Counted from the first letter of the stretch, positions 57,301 through 64,000 are shown. The stretch: DNA of 64,000 nt from Erythrobacter colymbi (GCF_002155685.1 NZ_MUYK01000003.1:496001-560000); one strand, 5' to 3'. The notes: a model not told the origin generated them from the sequence alone. Made by a program: numbers and translations.

Positions 57301-60300
57301 AGACCGACGGTCGAGCCCGCGAAGGTGACGGTATCGAAGCCCGCGCCGCCATCGATGCGGTCGGCTCCGTCGCCGCCGTCGATGAGGTCGTCGCCCTCGC
57401 CCGCCTCGACGAAATCGTCGCCGCCGCCGGCAAGGATCAGGTCGTTGCCGGCGAAGGTGAGAATGCGGTCATCGCGATTGCCGCCGCGCACCTCGTCCGC
57501 TGCCGCCGTGCCCTCGATGTAATCGACGCGCGGCGAGCCGTTGATGAGGCCGGTGTAGATGTCGGCCACCGTAGCGTGGGCAAAGCCGACATCCTCGGCG
57601 CCCTGATCGTCGGCGATGCGGTATTCGATCACGAAATCGCCGGTGAAGCCCGGCTGGAAGCGCGCGACCACGAAGCTCTCGCCGCCCCAGTTCACCACCT
57701 CGAAGCTGCCGACCGGCACGCGCTCGCCCAGTTGCAGGCGGGCGGCGTCGTAGATCGCATCGACCCCGACGAAGGTCGGGAAGGGGCGATTGGGATTGTC
57801 GAGATCGATGTCGCGGCGACCATCGCCGTCAATGTCGAGCGCTTCGATATCGAAGTCGTTGGCGAGCAGGTCGGTCACCCGGATCACCAGCGGCACATCG
57901 CGCTGGGTAACGAAGCCGAGGTCCTCGCCCACGGTCGGATCGTCGTTCGACGGCACGATGACGATATCGACCTTGCCCTCGCCGATGCCGTCGGCGTTGT
58001 CGGTCACCCGATAACGGAAGCCGCCCGAACGGGTCGCGTCGCGGAACGGGGTGAACAGCAGATCGCCATCGGCATTGAATTCGAGCGTGCCGTTGAGCGG
58101 CCCGTCGCTGATCGACCGGAACCAGTTGAGGAAGGTCAGCGGATCGCGGTCGATATCGGTGTCGTTCGCCAACAGCGCGGCGATGGGGATGACGGTCGGG
58201 ACATCCTCGAACACAACGATGGTGTCGCGCCCGGCGACCGGCGGGCCATCGCCGACATTCTCGAAATAGAGCGTGACGATCCCGCCATCGACCAGCCCTT
58301 CGGGGTCGCTGATCAGGTAGCTGAAGGTCGCCTCGCCCCAGAAGTCGGCGTCGGGCGTGAAGATGATCGTGCCGCGATCGGTGATCGTGATGTCGCCGTT
58401 GACGGCATTGCCCGCGCTTTCGAATCGCACGGCAAAGCCTTCGACGTCGAAATCGTTCTTGAGCAGCTCAAGAATCGGGATCTCGATCGCAACATCCTCG
58501 AGACCGCGCAGGATCGGCAGCCTGTCGTCGGTGTAGCTGTCGTTGCGGGCATCCGGGCGATCATTGACCGCCTGATAGGCCAGCGTCGCGCGCGCCCAGT
58601 CGGCGCCGCCCTGACCATCGTCGATCTGGTATTCGAACCAGGCATCGCCGTTGAAGTTGGCATTGGGCTCGAACAGGATCGTCGCGTTGTCGAGCAGCCG
58701 GGCGCGCCCGCCCTGGCCCTGCCGCACGGCGGTGATCGTGACGGTATCACCATCACGCTCGATATCGTTGCCGAGCAGCTGGGCCGCGGCGATGACATAA
58801 GGGTTGTCTTCGAGAATCGGCTCGCCGGCCTGCGTCAGCGTGATCCGGTCGTCCTGCGCTTCGGGCGCATCGTTGACCGGCGAGAGCACGAAGTCGAGCC
58901 GCGCCGTCGCGGTGCCGCCCTTGCCGTCTGTGATGGTGTAATCGAAATAGGCCGGGCCCCAGTAGTATTCGCGCGGCGTGACGGTGATCAGCCCGTCCTC
59001 GCCGATCGAAACCCGGACGTTGGCGTTGTCGCTGACCGACAGCAGCCTGACAGAATCGCCATCCGGATCGCTGTCATTGGCCAGCAGCGTGCGCGGGTCG
59101 ACCGTGAAGCTGGTGCCCTCGACGACGGTCGGCGCGGTATCGTCGCGCGCGATCGGTGCGTCGTTGACCGGGGTGACGGTTATGAACACCCGCGCTTCGG
59201 CCCGCCCGCCTTCGGGGGTGTTGCCGATATAGCGGAACTGTGCCTGCCCGTTGAAATTGGCGGCGGGGGTGAAGGTGATGTTGCCGTCGCTCGCCAGCGC
59301 CACGGTGCCGCCGATCGCGCCAAACACCTGCCCGATGATCATCCTGTCGCCATCGCGGTCGTTGGACAGCAGCCGCTCGGCGCGGATGACCAGCGCGGTA
59401 TCCTCGGCGACCGCAAAGCCGGTGTCGTCGAAGGCGGTCGCGACCGGCCGCACGCGCAGGTCGATCTGCGAGGTGGCGAATCCGTTGCGTCCGTCGCTGA
59501 TCGTGTAGGTCAGCGTCGCCGGGCCGAAGAACCCAGCCGCGGCAGTGAAGCGGATATTGCCGTCGGCATCGAGGCTCGCCGTGCCAAATGTGCCCGCGTT
59601 CACCGCAATGATCGACAGCGGGTCGTTGTCGGCATCGAAGTCGTTGCGCAGGATCGTGCTCGCCGCGAGCACCAGTTGCTGGCCGGCGGTGACCGAGAAG
59701 AACCCGTCGGCGTTGGCCGTGGGCGCGAGGTTGTCGAGCTTCTGGAGCAGCGCCGCCTTGTCCCACACCACGCCGTCGGCAAACGTGTAGCGTTCGACCC
59801 CGCGCGCTCCGCTGGCGAGCGCGTCGACCACCGTCAGACTGTCGGCCGTGCTGCCCCCGATCCGGAACAGCACCGTCTCGCTGCCGCGGAAGATGCGTTC
59901 GACCGACACGAGGCTCGAAGCGATATCGAGGAAGGTGACCGTGTCGTCCGCCGAATTGCCGAACTCCTCGATCCTGTCGTTCCCCGATCCGCGCGCGAAC
60001 TGGTAGGTGTCGTCCCCTGCATCGCCGATCAGCGTGTCGTTGCCGGCCCGCGCGCGGAACAGGTCCGCGCCGTCATAGCCGTAGACCGCATCATCGCCCG
60101 CACCGTCGATGAACTCGAGCGAGCGTGCGCGCATCGCGTCGCGGCTCCAGCGGGAGCCGTCGGCGAATTCGATCGTGATGGTTTCATTGCCCGCGTTGCC
60201 TGCCGCAAGCGCGCCCACCAGCGTCACCCGGTCGCCGCTCTGCGCGAGGGTCAGCACGAGATCGGTGCTGGTCGGGTTGGCCCGCACGGCCGAGATCACG

Positions 60301-63300
60301 TCGCCGGGCAGATAGTCGGCAAGGCTCAGCACATCGGTGCCCGCGCCCAGCGCGTCGACCCGGTCGTCCCCGTCGCCGCGGCGGTAGACGTAGGTATCGT
60401 TGCCGCCCACGCCCGCAGTCAGGTCATCGCCAAGGCCGCCGCCGATCGTGTCGTCGTTGCCGGTGCCGACAATGAAGTCGTCCCGGTCGCTGGCAGAGGC
60501 CGCCAGTGCGCGGGTGCGGATATCGTCGAGACCGATGATCGTGCCATCGTCGAGGCGGACGGATTCCACCCCTTCATCATTGGTGCCGAGGCCACCGATG
60601 ACCACGATCTGGTCATTGGTTCCGGCAAAGCGGATCACCAGATCGGCGCTCCCCGCGCTGCGCGCGGAGAATTGCAGCTCCTGCGCGGTGTAGCCCGAAA
60701 TCGCCAGCACGTCGCGCGCGGCGTCGGTCGAACCGGGGAACGGCCGGATGTGGCCATCATCGATGACGTCGCTGCCATCGCCGCGGGCGAAGACATAGGT
60801 GTCACCGCCCTGACCGCCCGAGAGGCGATCATTGCCGAGGCCCCCGGTCAGCACGTTGTCGCCGGCGTTGCCGGTGATCGTGTCGTCGCCGAAGGTGCCG
60901 CTGCGGGCGATCAGGTCGGTCGTCGACCAGACAGTGCCATCGGCGAACTCGATCCGCTCGATCGCGCCGCCGCCCAGCGCATTCTCGATCCGGATGCGAT
61001 CATTGGTCCCGCGCAAGGCAAGCACGAAGGCTGCGCCGTCGGCGCTCTGGGTGACGGCAATGTCCGCAGGGACAATGTCGGCGGCGAACACCAGCCGGTC
61101 GTTAAGGCCGCCGGTATCGACGATCCGGTCATGCCCGCCGCCGCGTGCGAAGCGATAGGTGTCGTTGCCGAGCCCGCCTTCGAGGCGGTCGTGCCCGGCC
61201 TCGCCGTCGATATCGTCGCTGCCGTCGAAGCCGATCAGCACGTCATCGCCCGCGCCGCCGCGCAAGCTGTCGGCTCCCGCCGAGCCGAGCAGCAGATCGT
61301 CCCCGTCGCTCGCGCTGCGCAGCCGCTGGGCCAGGCCCGCGCGATCCCACAGCGTGCCGTCGGCGAAGGCGATTTCGGGCAGACTCGCCTCGAAGGAGCC
61401 GCCAGTGAGCACATCGATGCGGTCGTCGCTTCCGGCGATCCGGACCGAAATCCGGTCGGCCAGAACGACGAAGCGGATATCCTCGGGCGCGATGCCTGCT
61501 TCAAAGGCAATGCGGTTGATGCCCGCGCGGTCGTCGATGACATCCTGCCCGTCGCCGCGCGCGAAGACGTAGCGGTCATCGCCCAGCCCACCTTCGAGCC
61601 GGTCGTTGCCGATGCCGCCGACAAGCGTGTCGCCCGCGACTGACCCGACTAGGCGGTCGTTGCCGCCCGCGCCTTCGACGATGACGCCCGGGGCAAGCGG
61701 ATCGACCTTGCGCAGTTGCACATTGTCGAGCGACGCGCCCCGCCCGTCACCATAGCCGGTGGAGACGAAGGTAAGCTGGTTGTTCCCCGCCAATGCCGTG
61801 AGCGCGATCGTGGACGTGCGCATCGCAAGGCCGCTTTCGGCGAAGCTCGCCACGGTCTGGCCGTTCCAGCGCACCTCGAAGGAGCCTGACGCAGGCTCGA
61901 CGCGGTTGGCGTGATCGAAGGTGAGGATCAGTTGATCGCCCGCCGCAAGACCCGAAATGGTCTGCGAGACGCGCATGTTGCGGAAGGATTCTTCAAGGTC
62001 GAGCCAGTAGCGGCCATCGCTGGCTGCCACACCTTCAGCCCCGCTGATGACCAGTTCGAAGGGTGTGCCGAATTCGTCAACCCAGCCCGGAACGTCGACA
62101 ACCTGACCGAAGCCCCACCAGGCCAGCGCTCCGCCCGAAAAGATTTCGAAACTGCCGTTGACGACGAGATTGGCGCCCACTGCCGGCGCTATCGCGAAGA
62201 TCGTGTCGTCGCCTGCGGTAGGCACGGTCGCGCGGGCGACAATGTCGGCCCACGCGATCTCGCTGCCGTCGGCGAAGCGAAGGGTTTCGATCGCGGTATT
62301 GCCCCACAGGATTGCGTCGCGGATGACGAGGGCGTCCTCGGTGCCCGCGATCGCGAGCTCGACATGGCGTCCGTCAACCTGCCGGACGGTCAGCTGGGAA
62401 AGCGTGATGCCGGCCCCGAACACGATCGCGTCGGCACCGCCGAGGTCGGAGATCTCGTCACGGCCATCGCCGCGCGCGAAGTAGTAGAGGTCCGCGCCCG
62501 TGCCACCAAACATGCGGTCCGCGCCCGCGCCGCCGGTGAAGACATCGCTGTCCGCGCCGGGGTTCTCGGGAGAGCCGCCGTAGAGCACGTCATTGCCGCG
62601 CCCGCCCGACAGCCAGTCGTTGCCGGGCCCGCCGACGAGCACGTCGTCGCCGTCCTCGCCCGCCAGCCGGTCTTCGCCTTCGCCGCCGTCGATCCGGTCG
62701 TTGCCGGTGCCGCCGCGCAGGCGGTCCGCGCCGCCAAAGCCGCTGATCGTGTCGTCACCGCCATTGCCCGCGATGCGGTCGTCTGTCTGCCCGCCGACGA
62801 TCACATTGCCGTTGTCGTCGTCGTTGATCTCGACCGCGACCAGCAGCGGGAAGGCAAAGCCGCTCATGTTCTCGGGCACGAGCGTGCGCGGATTGGTGCC
62901 GCGCAGGCGCACCACTTCGCGCAAGGTTTCGTCGGCGGTGCGATAGCTGATGGTGGTGTCGGAGCCGTCCTCGCCGATCACCAGCACGCCATCGGTGAAC
63001 GGATTCCGCCCGTCCGCGCCCATGATGCGCAGCACATCGCCGCTCGCGCCGCCCTGAAAATCGGTAATGATGTCCGCCGGACCGGAGAAGTTGGCAAGCA
63101 GGGCAAGATCGAGCGTGCCGAAGGTATCGCGGCCCGCGCCGCCGGTGAAGATATCGACCGCAGCATCGTCGGCCAGCCCTTCGAGCAGGTCGGCATCCGC
63201 GCCGCCGTCGAGCGTATCGCGACCGGCCCCCGCGATCAGGCGGTCCGCGCCCTCGCCGCCAACCAGCGTGTCATCGCCTTCGCCGGCGCTGAGGAAGTCG

Positions 63301-64000
63301 CCGCCCTCCTCGCCCAGCAGGCGATCATTGCCCGCGTCGCCGAACATGCGGTCCGCACCGGTGCCGCCGCGCAGCTCGTCGTCGCCGTCCCCGCCATTCA
63401 GCAGGTCATTGCCCGAGCCGCCTTCGATGAGATCATTGCCCGCGCCGCCATCGATGGTGTCGTTGACCATCCAGTCGGCCGAAATGACGCCGTTGCGCAC
63501 CGTGGCCACCAGCACGCCATCCGCGCCGATGTTGCCGGGCGTCGTATCGAGCAGAGTGGCATCATCGTCCGCGACGGGGAATTCGTAGCGGGTCGTGCCG
63601 ATCGTCACATAGGGCCTGAGGCTCGGGAACGGGGCCGACCAGCGGATATCCTCGTACCGATAGATCACATCGAAGCTGTCCGGCCCGAGGATCCGGATCT
63701 GCACCTGGAAGGCATTGGGGGTCTGGCCCCGCGACCAGCGTCCGACGTCATCCCAGGTGACGGTGATGGTCTTGGTGGCTTCGTCGAAATCGTACCAGAC
63801 GCGGTTCGATCCGGTGCTGTTGCCCCCGGCGCTAGGCGTCAACTCGCCGGCGCGCGTGTCCACGTCGTGTTCGAATAGACCCAACCGCAGCGAGCCGATC
63901 CGGACGAGCCCGTTGTTGTCGATGGTGATGCCGGAGACCGAACTGCCGCCGACGGCAATCGACCCGTTGTTGAAGGTGGCCGGAAGGGCCACGAAGTCCG
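45309..64000 (-). CDS. Giant RTX/cadherin-like surface protein (more than 6,200 aa, 5' end outside window)
   Basis: Visible from a GTG at 63992 (6,227 codons) but open to the edge (previous codons D, F), so probably longer. Approximate order from that point: nidogen-like 1-165; RTX blocks ~174-285 and ~385-478; PGW-type lectin-like module ~600-765 (VNGSFE, PGW, LDNVQL); RTX-related ARGDG-x-D repeats ~785-1385; cadherin-like ~1425-2145; RTX ~2155-2555; mixed cadherin-like and He_PIG-like ~2645-4160; eleven 97-residue repeats ~4163-5230; two CBM2-like modules ~5240-5485; RTX ~5505-5570; Asp-rich DLDGDG/EF-hand-like ~5615-5765 and ~5858-5990; a tail ending LQLHA. RTX repeats and the lack of a visible signal peptide suggest type I secretion; no exporter genes are in the window. 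Probably an adhesin. Confidence 0.93.
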   Translation of the reverse strand, partial: DFVALPATFNNGSIAVGGSSVSGITIDNNGLVRIGSLRLGLFEHDVDTRAGELTPSAGGNSTGSNRVWYDFDEATKTITVTWDDVGRWSRGQTPNAFQVQIRILGPDSFDVIYRYEDIRWSAPFPSLRPYVTIGTTRYEFPVADDDATLLDTTPGNIGADGVLVATVRNGVISADWMVNDTIDGGAGNDLIEGGSGNDLLNGGDGDDELRGGTGADRMFGDAGNDRLLGEEGGDFLSAGEGDDTLVGGEGADRLIAGAGRDTLDGGADADLLEGLADDAAVDIFTGGAGRDTFGTLDLALLANFSGPADIITDFQGGASGDVLRIMGADGRNPFTDGVLVIGEDGSDTTISYRTADETLREVVRLRGTNPRTLVPENMSGFAFPLLVAVEINDDDNGNVIVGGQTDDRIAGNGGDDTISGFGGADRLRGGTGNDRIDGGEGEDRLAGEDGDDVLVGGPGNDWLSGGRGNDVLYGGSPENPGADSDVFTGGAGADRMFGGTGADLYYFARGDGRDEISDLGGADAIVFGAGITLSQLTVRQVDGRHVELAIAGTEDALVIRDAILWGNTAIETLRFADGSEIAWADIVARATVPTAGDDTIFAIAPAVGANLVVNGSFEIFSGGALAWWGFGQVVDVPGWVDEFGTPFELVISGAEGVAASDGRYWLDLEESFRNMRVSQTISGLAAGDQLILTFDHANRVEPASGSFEVRWNGQTVASFAESGLAMRTSTIALTALAGNNQLTFVSTGYGDGRGASLDNVQLRKVDPLAPGVIVEGAGGNDRLVGSVAGDTLVGGIGNDRLEGGLGDDRYVFARGDGQDVIDDRAGINRIAFEAGIAPEDIRFVVLADRISVRIAGSDDRIDVLTGGSFEASLPEIAFADGTLWDRAGLAQRLRSASDGDDLLLGSAGADSLRGGAGDDVLIGFDGSDDIDGEAGHDRLEGGLGNDTYRFARGGGHDRIVDTGGLNDRLVFAADIVPADIAVTQSADGAAFVLALRGTNDRIRIENALGGGAIERIEFADGTVWSTTDLIARSGTFGDDTITGNAGDNVLTGGLGNDRLSGGQGGDTYVFARGDGSDVIDDGHIRPFPGSTDAARDVLAISGYTAQELQFSARSAGSADLVIRFAGTNDQIVVIGGLGTNDEGVESVRLDDGTIIGLDDIRTRALAASASDRDDFIVGTGNDDTIGGGLGDDLTAGVGGNDTYVYRRGDGDDRVDALGAGTDVLSLADYLPGDVISAVRANPTSTDLVLTLAQSGDRVTLVGALAAGNAGNETITIEFADGSRWSRDAMRARSLEFIDGAGDDAVYGYDGADLFRARAGNDTLIGDAGDDTYQFARGSGNDRIEEFGNSADDTVTFLDIASSLVSVERIFRGSETVLFRIGGSTADSLTVVDALASGARGVERYTFADGVVWDKAALLQKLDNLAPTANADGFFSVTAGQQLVLAASTILRNDFDADNDPLSIIAVNAGTFGTASLDADGNIRFTAAAGFFGPATLTYTISDGRNGFATSQIDLRVRPVATAFDDTGFAVAEDTALVIRAERLLSNDRDGDRMIIGQVFGAIGGTVALASDGNITFTPAANFNGQAQFRYIGNTPEGGRAEARVFITVTPVNDAPIARDDTAPTVVEGTSFTVDPRTLLANDSDPDGDSVRLLSVSDNANVRVSIGEDGLITVTPREYYWGPAYFDYTITDGKGGTATARLDFVLSPVNDAPEAQDDRITLTQAGEPILEDNPYVIAAAQLLGNDIERDGDTVTITAVRQGQGGRARLLDNATILFEPNANFNGDAWFEYQIDDGQGGADWARATLAYQAVNDRPDARNDSYTDDRLPILRGLEDVAIEIPILELLKNDFDVEGFAVRFESAGNAVNGDITITDRGTIIFTPDADFWGEATFSYLISDPEGLVDGGIVTLYFENVGDGPPVAGRDTIVVFEDVPTVIPIAALLANDTDIDRDPLTFLNWFRSISDGPLNGTLEFNADGDLLFTPFRDATRSGGFRYRVTDNADGIGEGKVDIVIVPSNDDPTVGEDLGFVTQRDVPLVIRVTDLLANDFDIEALDIDGDGRRDIDLDNPNRPFPTFVGVDAIYDAARLQLGERVPVGSFEVVNWGGESFVVARFQPGFTGDFVIEYRIADDQGAEDVGFAHATVADIYTGLINGSPRVDYIEGTAAADEVRGGNRDDRILTFAGNDLILAGGGDDFVEAGEGDDLIDGGDGADRIDGGAGFDTVTFAGSTVGLRADLESRVGQGGFAQGDVYIAIEALIGSDWNDQLFGNAFANRLEGGAGNDILDGRDGDDTLTGGDGNDTITGGSGGDIIAGGAGNDTASYALEAVGVAISLAAGTATGGNATGDVLTGIENLTGTDADDTLEGDAGANILRGGRGNDLLLGGAGDDRLSGGQGADHVDGGEGIDVADYAQSASGVTIDLADSTAGGGDALGDTFANIEIVEGSFHDDIIRGDDGDNRLRGGRGADLIDGRGGFDTADYASADEGVHVDLAQGLGLSGEALGDVLAGIEKLIGSNYDDRFVGSAGNDVFDGGAGADRLEGGAGSDTYLFGKDSGADTIIELGNAADTDRLVLAAGIGAKDVSVLRLGDDLFLEFERGDGFLIDTVRVTGHFLGRETGIEEVVFANGTVWDRDILEALQRIGRFNAEDDLVHFAREDEVILIDPARLIENDAEDVTGLALVGIAGAQNGTARVREDGMIEFLGAPNFNGDAFFSYIVRDAYGRESTARVEVNIAPVNDAPTAVNDPLVFAVEDNILRIRIDSLLANDFDIDGDALAELLTISALAPLTNQAGEGIDPFKDRDYSFSGSNMSGSIKGDYLEFKLRPDFFGAAGFTYTLRDADGATSTAAVEVFVTPVNDAPRAKDDVRRLRLSQGATITVADLLANSYDIEGDAVTFVGLFGGADANPASSGSILRDDATGNFVFTAGGLGAAFIEYEVIDARGASSVLRYNLFVRPDNDPPRAFNDYGLRTLEDRVLVIDPATLLANDRDENGDVLVIESLSRFAENGKVRFNAAGMIEFAPRADFNGSAGFSYTVSDGRGGTATAYVSITVLPRNEGAILRNDLVAGLEDGALFVIPAEAFGNDVEPEGDVLFFKSAGIAGALAYRFLSAGFTVDAEVPEGLTFDPATMRFSGTLPDGAQSTTVRVWVSDPANGSTFHRDITVRGTDLADQRSLRDVILDGYRVREDHATRFELAGSDLDAATTVTARLADGSALPAWLVFDPAALTFTGTPPAGTSDPIGIALTFTRAGAGGQALGWSDTVTLDPAALAAGPVAYDSDLALFDLAGMRVTAQINGGRELPDWLTFDAATRTVALSGFAPDAGAPPVRLQIVITPAPRSTPAGTVAASDRGFTLEFVIDPTAGIDPAINALLAGDPFWAGLGKFALDLGGAGALTATRESGAPLSSWLTFDPETLTFAGTPPPEWVGAVPVRINVAGNGSTIPAMSVITEVTVDDVAELTGFGGSLTVRDQRLTLNAPTDFNGTVVLNYTTTDEKGGVSAQPALIFFNVRPTRERPDAVTDVLALNEDTSLRFAVRDLLANDLDRDRDAIRLTAIAAPGAGRVVIELGRVSIAPPASLAQAEGAVWSATLANGAALPAWLAIDAATGTISGEVPLDVLADLSITVTRTLGGETASATLTQRFDGNAGAFVTYTPDAGFSGEDSLVYTITDDREGASTGRLVFDVLPQFDPPTLRTDRLAAVEETPLLVDPATLLANDFDVDGDPIRFLGVANAVGGTVSYDGTVITFTPGANFSGRATFEYSVTDDRHGVSTGLVELDVASTNQAPVAATDRIATVEDTPFIFTAADLLANDSDPDGDTFRFQSISRTATGGRILELPGGRWQFVSEENLTGPVSFSYVISDGRRSTTGAIIFEIAPVNDAPIANDDSGFTTDADTPLVIDFAALIANDRDVEGDAFQIVEVFDGDQGSVVRSGNTAVFTPDAGYFGDAGFHYRVTDANGASSVGYVNITVFPDFPLPIASSDTGLEMLEDTSLVIDPALLMANDTAPEGSTLEFVDLFGAVRQDDGTYRFTPAPDFFGSVVLRYAIRNEQNFPVYSTVTINVLPVEDAPVANDDSLTMVEDVTLTIFKSALTINDVDVDRQAIVIQSIGETSGVTVRDLGNGQLEIVPAANLNGPAWFDYTLTDSTGRTDTARVNLTLVPANDAPVLAAIPVLRGREDTRFEAAFPSGLATDADGDILLLTLRGKGGAEVPAWLVFDAATRTLSGDPPANFKGTIALELAASDGIVEAIRDVIVSIEPVNDAPTVLGGIDDFATSEDTPASFALRSDAFADVDGDALTLSLRLADGSPAPAWIRLTGGVISVNPPRDYNGVIALQVIASDGALSVAEPFTLTIAPVNDAPVVAAPLADVVVDEDSAIDLLLPAGTFADVDGDSLVLSATLADGTALPAWLAFDGARFTGTPPADFNGEVLLAVAATDGTATASSSFALRIRAVNDAPAVLVPLADIAATEDTAISVALPLDGIADVDGDALAFSLVQADGSALPAWLRFEAGRLEGTPPADFNGIINLRLVASDGSASVSDAFDLVIAAVNDAPVVGIAQPNRRAIEDRAFAFGIDPASFADVDGDGLTLTATLADGSPLPGWIAFDGTALTGTPPANFNGALSLAITASDGSLSATSSFVLVVDPVNDAPVLLQPLADRASPEDTAFAFTLPAGTFGDVDGDALTLTATLANGDALPTWLAFDGAIFSGTPPQDFNGALTLRVTASDGAMSVADDFVLAITPVNDAPVFRTALAGRRFAEDTQVEVAIDPASAFDADGDALTYAVTLANGAPLPEWLSFDGTRLIGLPPRNFNGALDLLVTASDGSLSASAPFRLTIDPVNDAPAVLAPLPDVVSPEDTSFSVAIPTGTFGDVDGDNLTLSAKLASGADLFDWLRLEGGAITGTPPRDFTGSVDIVITASDGLLAASDTFRLTIAPVNDAPVVLVPLPDYTFAEDQSFTVDGLSAGIADVDGDALTFTLTGTNGAALPTWLSLANGRLVGAPPANLNGVFDLELRASDGTFSVVDAFRLTLTPVNDAPVVVAPLPNVSANENQAFAFAINRTAFADPDGDALTLTARLVGGAALPSWLAFDGTTLSGRSPVNYSGTLNIEIRASDGQASVGNAFALAILAVNEAPVVAQPLVDQTATGNGQVAITIPAGAFTDPDGDTLAYTARLADGSALPQWLVFNAANRTFTGTAPNANAALNIRVTTSDGALSVSDDFLLTVTAQPTSGGGSSTTGFRQVNVNSWYNPSWGGGYIATFEYEVQPEAIVDGRLKAWDILAAYSGPGTITGGWISGFPGTTTFAVTPQGALFTNTGQSYQPNLAEGTRFQISVQIDGAAYNASHFGLTIFDRDPAFNLADAQDTELTLAPTSVWTGGLSQNLTLRNTGSAALDDWQVVLDVPDGVAMTITSVWGATATTLANGDIMFRAVSSNESLAAGAQTSFGFNASYTGVATLPLNRSQFSFTDGDTRQFDAVIATMTGTGLTSNWRYGTSASDTLTVTTTAATRLFGGLGADTLTGNSGADWIAGGSGDDVLTGNGGNDLFWGGAGNDLLYGGTGTDTAYLFGLRSSYALVTQSGALGLRVSDLAAIAHGDDGIDQLSSIERLVFRGGETISIASPIILDLDGDGVKTLTAAQSESRFDLDGDGLADDTSWISAGDAFLYLDRDRNGTMSGYEEISFVDDVPNARTDLAGLAAFDSNNDRVLDARDARFAEFGVWRDADGDGAVDEGETASLAAVGIRSISLVGTAVNRVTAFGEVAIANTGTFTLTNGTTRSFADAALTYFSAATNLPSLETTTYDFDRKAKKFRLSAAGGALTVTPRRAQEGRDPLAGQLGANTVMTFGSTTYGMFAPVVLDLDGDGVELVSRKKSRAAFDYADDGGADDTGWIGGDDGFLVIDRNNDGLITEASELSLASEGEEARSGLQGLARLDSNGDRVVDSKDARFGELRVWQDRNGNGQTDAGELLTLEQAGIVAIRLTGITPSQATVKLDRNLVVATTSFVRTNGTTSTAADVSLAYRPVSGAAAATLTSESISARTALSAPDLFLSRWPGTPARDTALPALGDLAALLGSADDMAVTALFDRVAAADRQGLTGAGDDAVFPDIADEQLRLPQRVFDPASLYFTMFDRHRLQAVPQWEAGAPGIESVIDRLSQTDAVDSIAEALGEISGNGTNAGAAQPDAEIARKLAMIRQDMGSFGAVAGLENGRIHQREAEYLQLHA
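47290..47480 (-). repeat. C-terminal RTX block of the giant protein
   Basis: Encodes a run of GGxGxDx-type nonapeptides (FGGLGADTLTGNSGADWIAG and following), which form Ca2+-binding parallel beta-rolls after secretion. Such a block close to the C terminus is usual for type I secretion substrates. Confidence 0.85.
47540..48280 (-). other. Two CBM2-like (cellulose-binding-like) modules in the giant protein
   Basis: The first module has NSWYNPSWGGGYIATFEYEV and GWISGFPGTTTF. The second has SVWTGGLSQNLTLRNTGSAA, DDWQVVLDVPDG, TSVWGATATTLANG and GAQTSFGFNAS. Tryptophans spaced this way and the G-x-x-x-x-FGFNAS end are markers of carbohydrate-binding module family 2. A polysaccharide-binding role, for example on algal or plant surfaces, is inferred. 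Confidence 0.7.
48303..51506 (-). repeat. Array of eleven tandem ~97-residue repeats
   Basis: Each unit begins NDAPxV (NEAP in the last), contains an ED or EN step near residue 16, then D-V-DGD, then PxWLxFDG, G-x-PPxxFNG, ASDG, and ends near xLxIxPV. Units 2-11 are each 97 residues (291 bases) with no insertion or deletion by hand count; unit 1 is 98. They resemble dystroglycan-type cadherin-like/He_PIG domains. Sequences differ enough between units to rule out assembly duplication. Confidence 0.92.
56330..57530 (-). repeat. Central RTX block of the giant protein
   Basis: Encodes many GGxGxD units (GGAGNDILDGRDGDDTLTGG and neighbours), broken by longer insertions such as TASYALEAVGVAISLAAGTA, the usual spacing of haemolysin-type Ca2+-binding repeats. 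It separates two cadherin-like arrays. Confidence 0.88.
62560..63480 (-). repeat. N-proximal RTX blocks of the giant protein
   Basis: Two RTX clusters at roughly 63150-63480 and 62560-62835 (DGGAGNDLIEGGSGNDLL and GGTGNDRIDGGEGEDRLAGE). Between them lies a non-repeat domain containing ITDFQGGASGDVLRI. Ca2+-dependent folding outside the cell is expected. Confidence 0.87.

Noticed and set aside
52137..61643. A 3,168-codon plus-strand open frame antisense to the giant gene
   Set aside because: It mirrors the repetitive, Asp- and Gly-rich codons of the RTX/cadherin gene in high-GC DNA. Its translation has no domains and the sense strand has many.
45309..64000. Assembly collapse or duplication in the repeat array
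   Set aside because: Units are clearly diverged in sequence and the frame is unbroken for 18.7 kb.

Overview
The window is high-GC DNA, mostly about 65-70% G+C. Its gene content points to an alphaproteobacterium, most likely Sphingomonadales (Erythrobacter/Porphyrobacter-like). The pointers are a TonB-dependent receptor, an RcdA/DUF1465 protein next to two DUF465 proteins, a DUF6356 protein, a serS-surE pair, and several intergenic palindrome families of the kind common in that order. No rRNA, tRNA, CRISPR array, transposase, phage gene or dnaA/parAB was seen. The taxonomic placement is inference from gene families, not a database match.

1-10210: the 3' end of a TonB-dependent receptor, a small glycine-rich protein, serS with an unusual AT-richer in-frame insertion, surE, a K+-channel/RCK protein, an ABC-F ATPase, three small conserved genes, rimO and a secreted L,D-transpeptidase. 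A perfect 36-bp inverted repeat separates the transpeptidase from tilS.

10211-22651: housekeeping genes. These are tilS, cpoB, a RodZ-like HTH membrane protein, ptsP (nitrogen-PTS enzyme I), two DUF465 proteins, rcdA, glpK coupled to an Imm22-like protein, a beta-lactamase-fold hydrolase, a multi-pass membrane protein and nadA.

22731-34209: a coiled-coil membrane protein, an EamA transporter, an old yellow enzyme, and a 0.5-kb non-coding stretch leading into two tiny secreted cysteine-rich proteins. One of these has three CC pairs spaced exactly seven residues apart. Then come a lipoprotein, lipB, a membrane protein, MFS and MATE exporters, an ArsC-like protein, an orphan 2Fe-2S subunit and a class II aldolase.

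34272-45231: a chemosensory cluster in one orientation, cheA-cheW-cheY-cheB-cheR, then a GGDEF-EAL protein and two closely related methyl-accepting chemotaxis proteins. Most junctions overlap or are tight. No flagellar gene is present.

45309-64000 (minus strand, open at the window edge): one giant gene for a secreted or surface protein of more than 6,200 residues. Visible parts are a nidogen-like region, several RTX Ca2+-binding blocks, a PGW-type lectin-like module, many cadherin-like repeats, an almost indel-free array of eleven ~97-residue repeats, two CBM2-like (cellulose-binding-like) modules, and Asp-rich EF-hand/dockerin-like segments near the C terminus. It converges on the chemosensory/c-di-GMP cluster, so a surface-attachment programme is a reasonable inference.

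Signals that ordinary annotation does not explain: two parS-like palindromes (17166 and 34631), each followed by GGGTCTGG repeats, one of them inside cheA; the serS insertion; the heptad di-cysteine peptide; the 36-bp inverted repeat; and a nested-stem leader in front of the second chemoreceptor gene.
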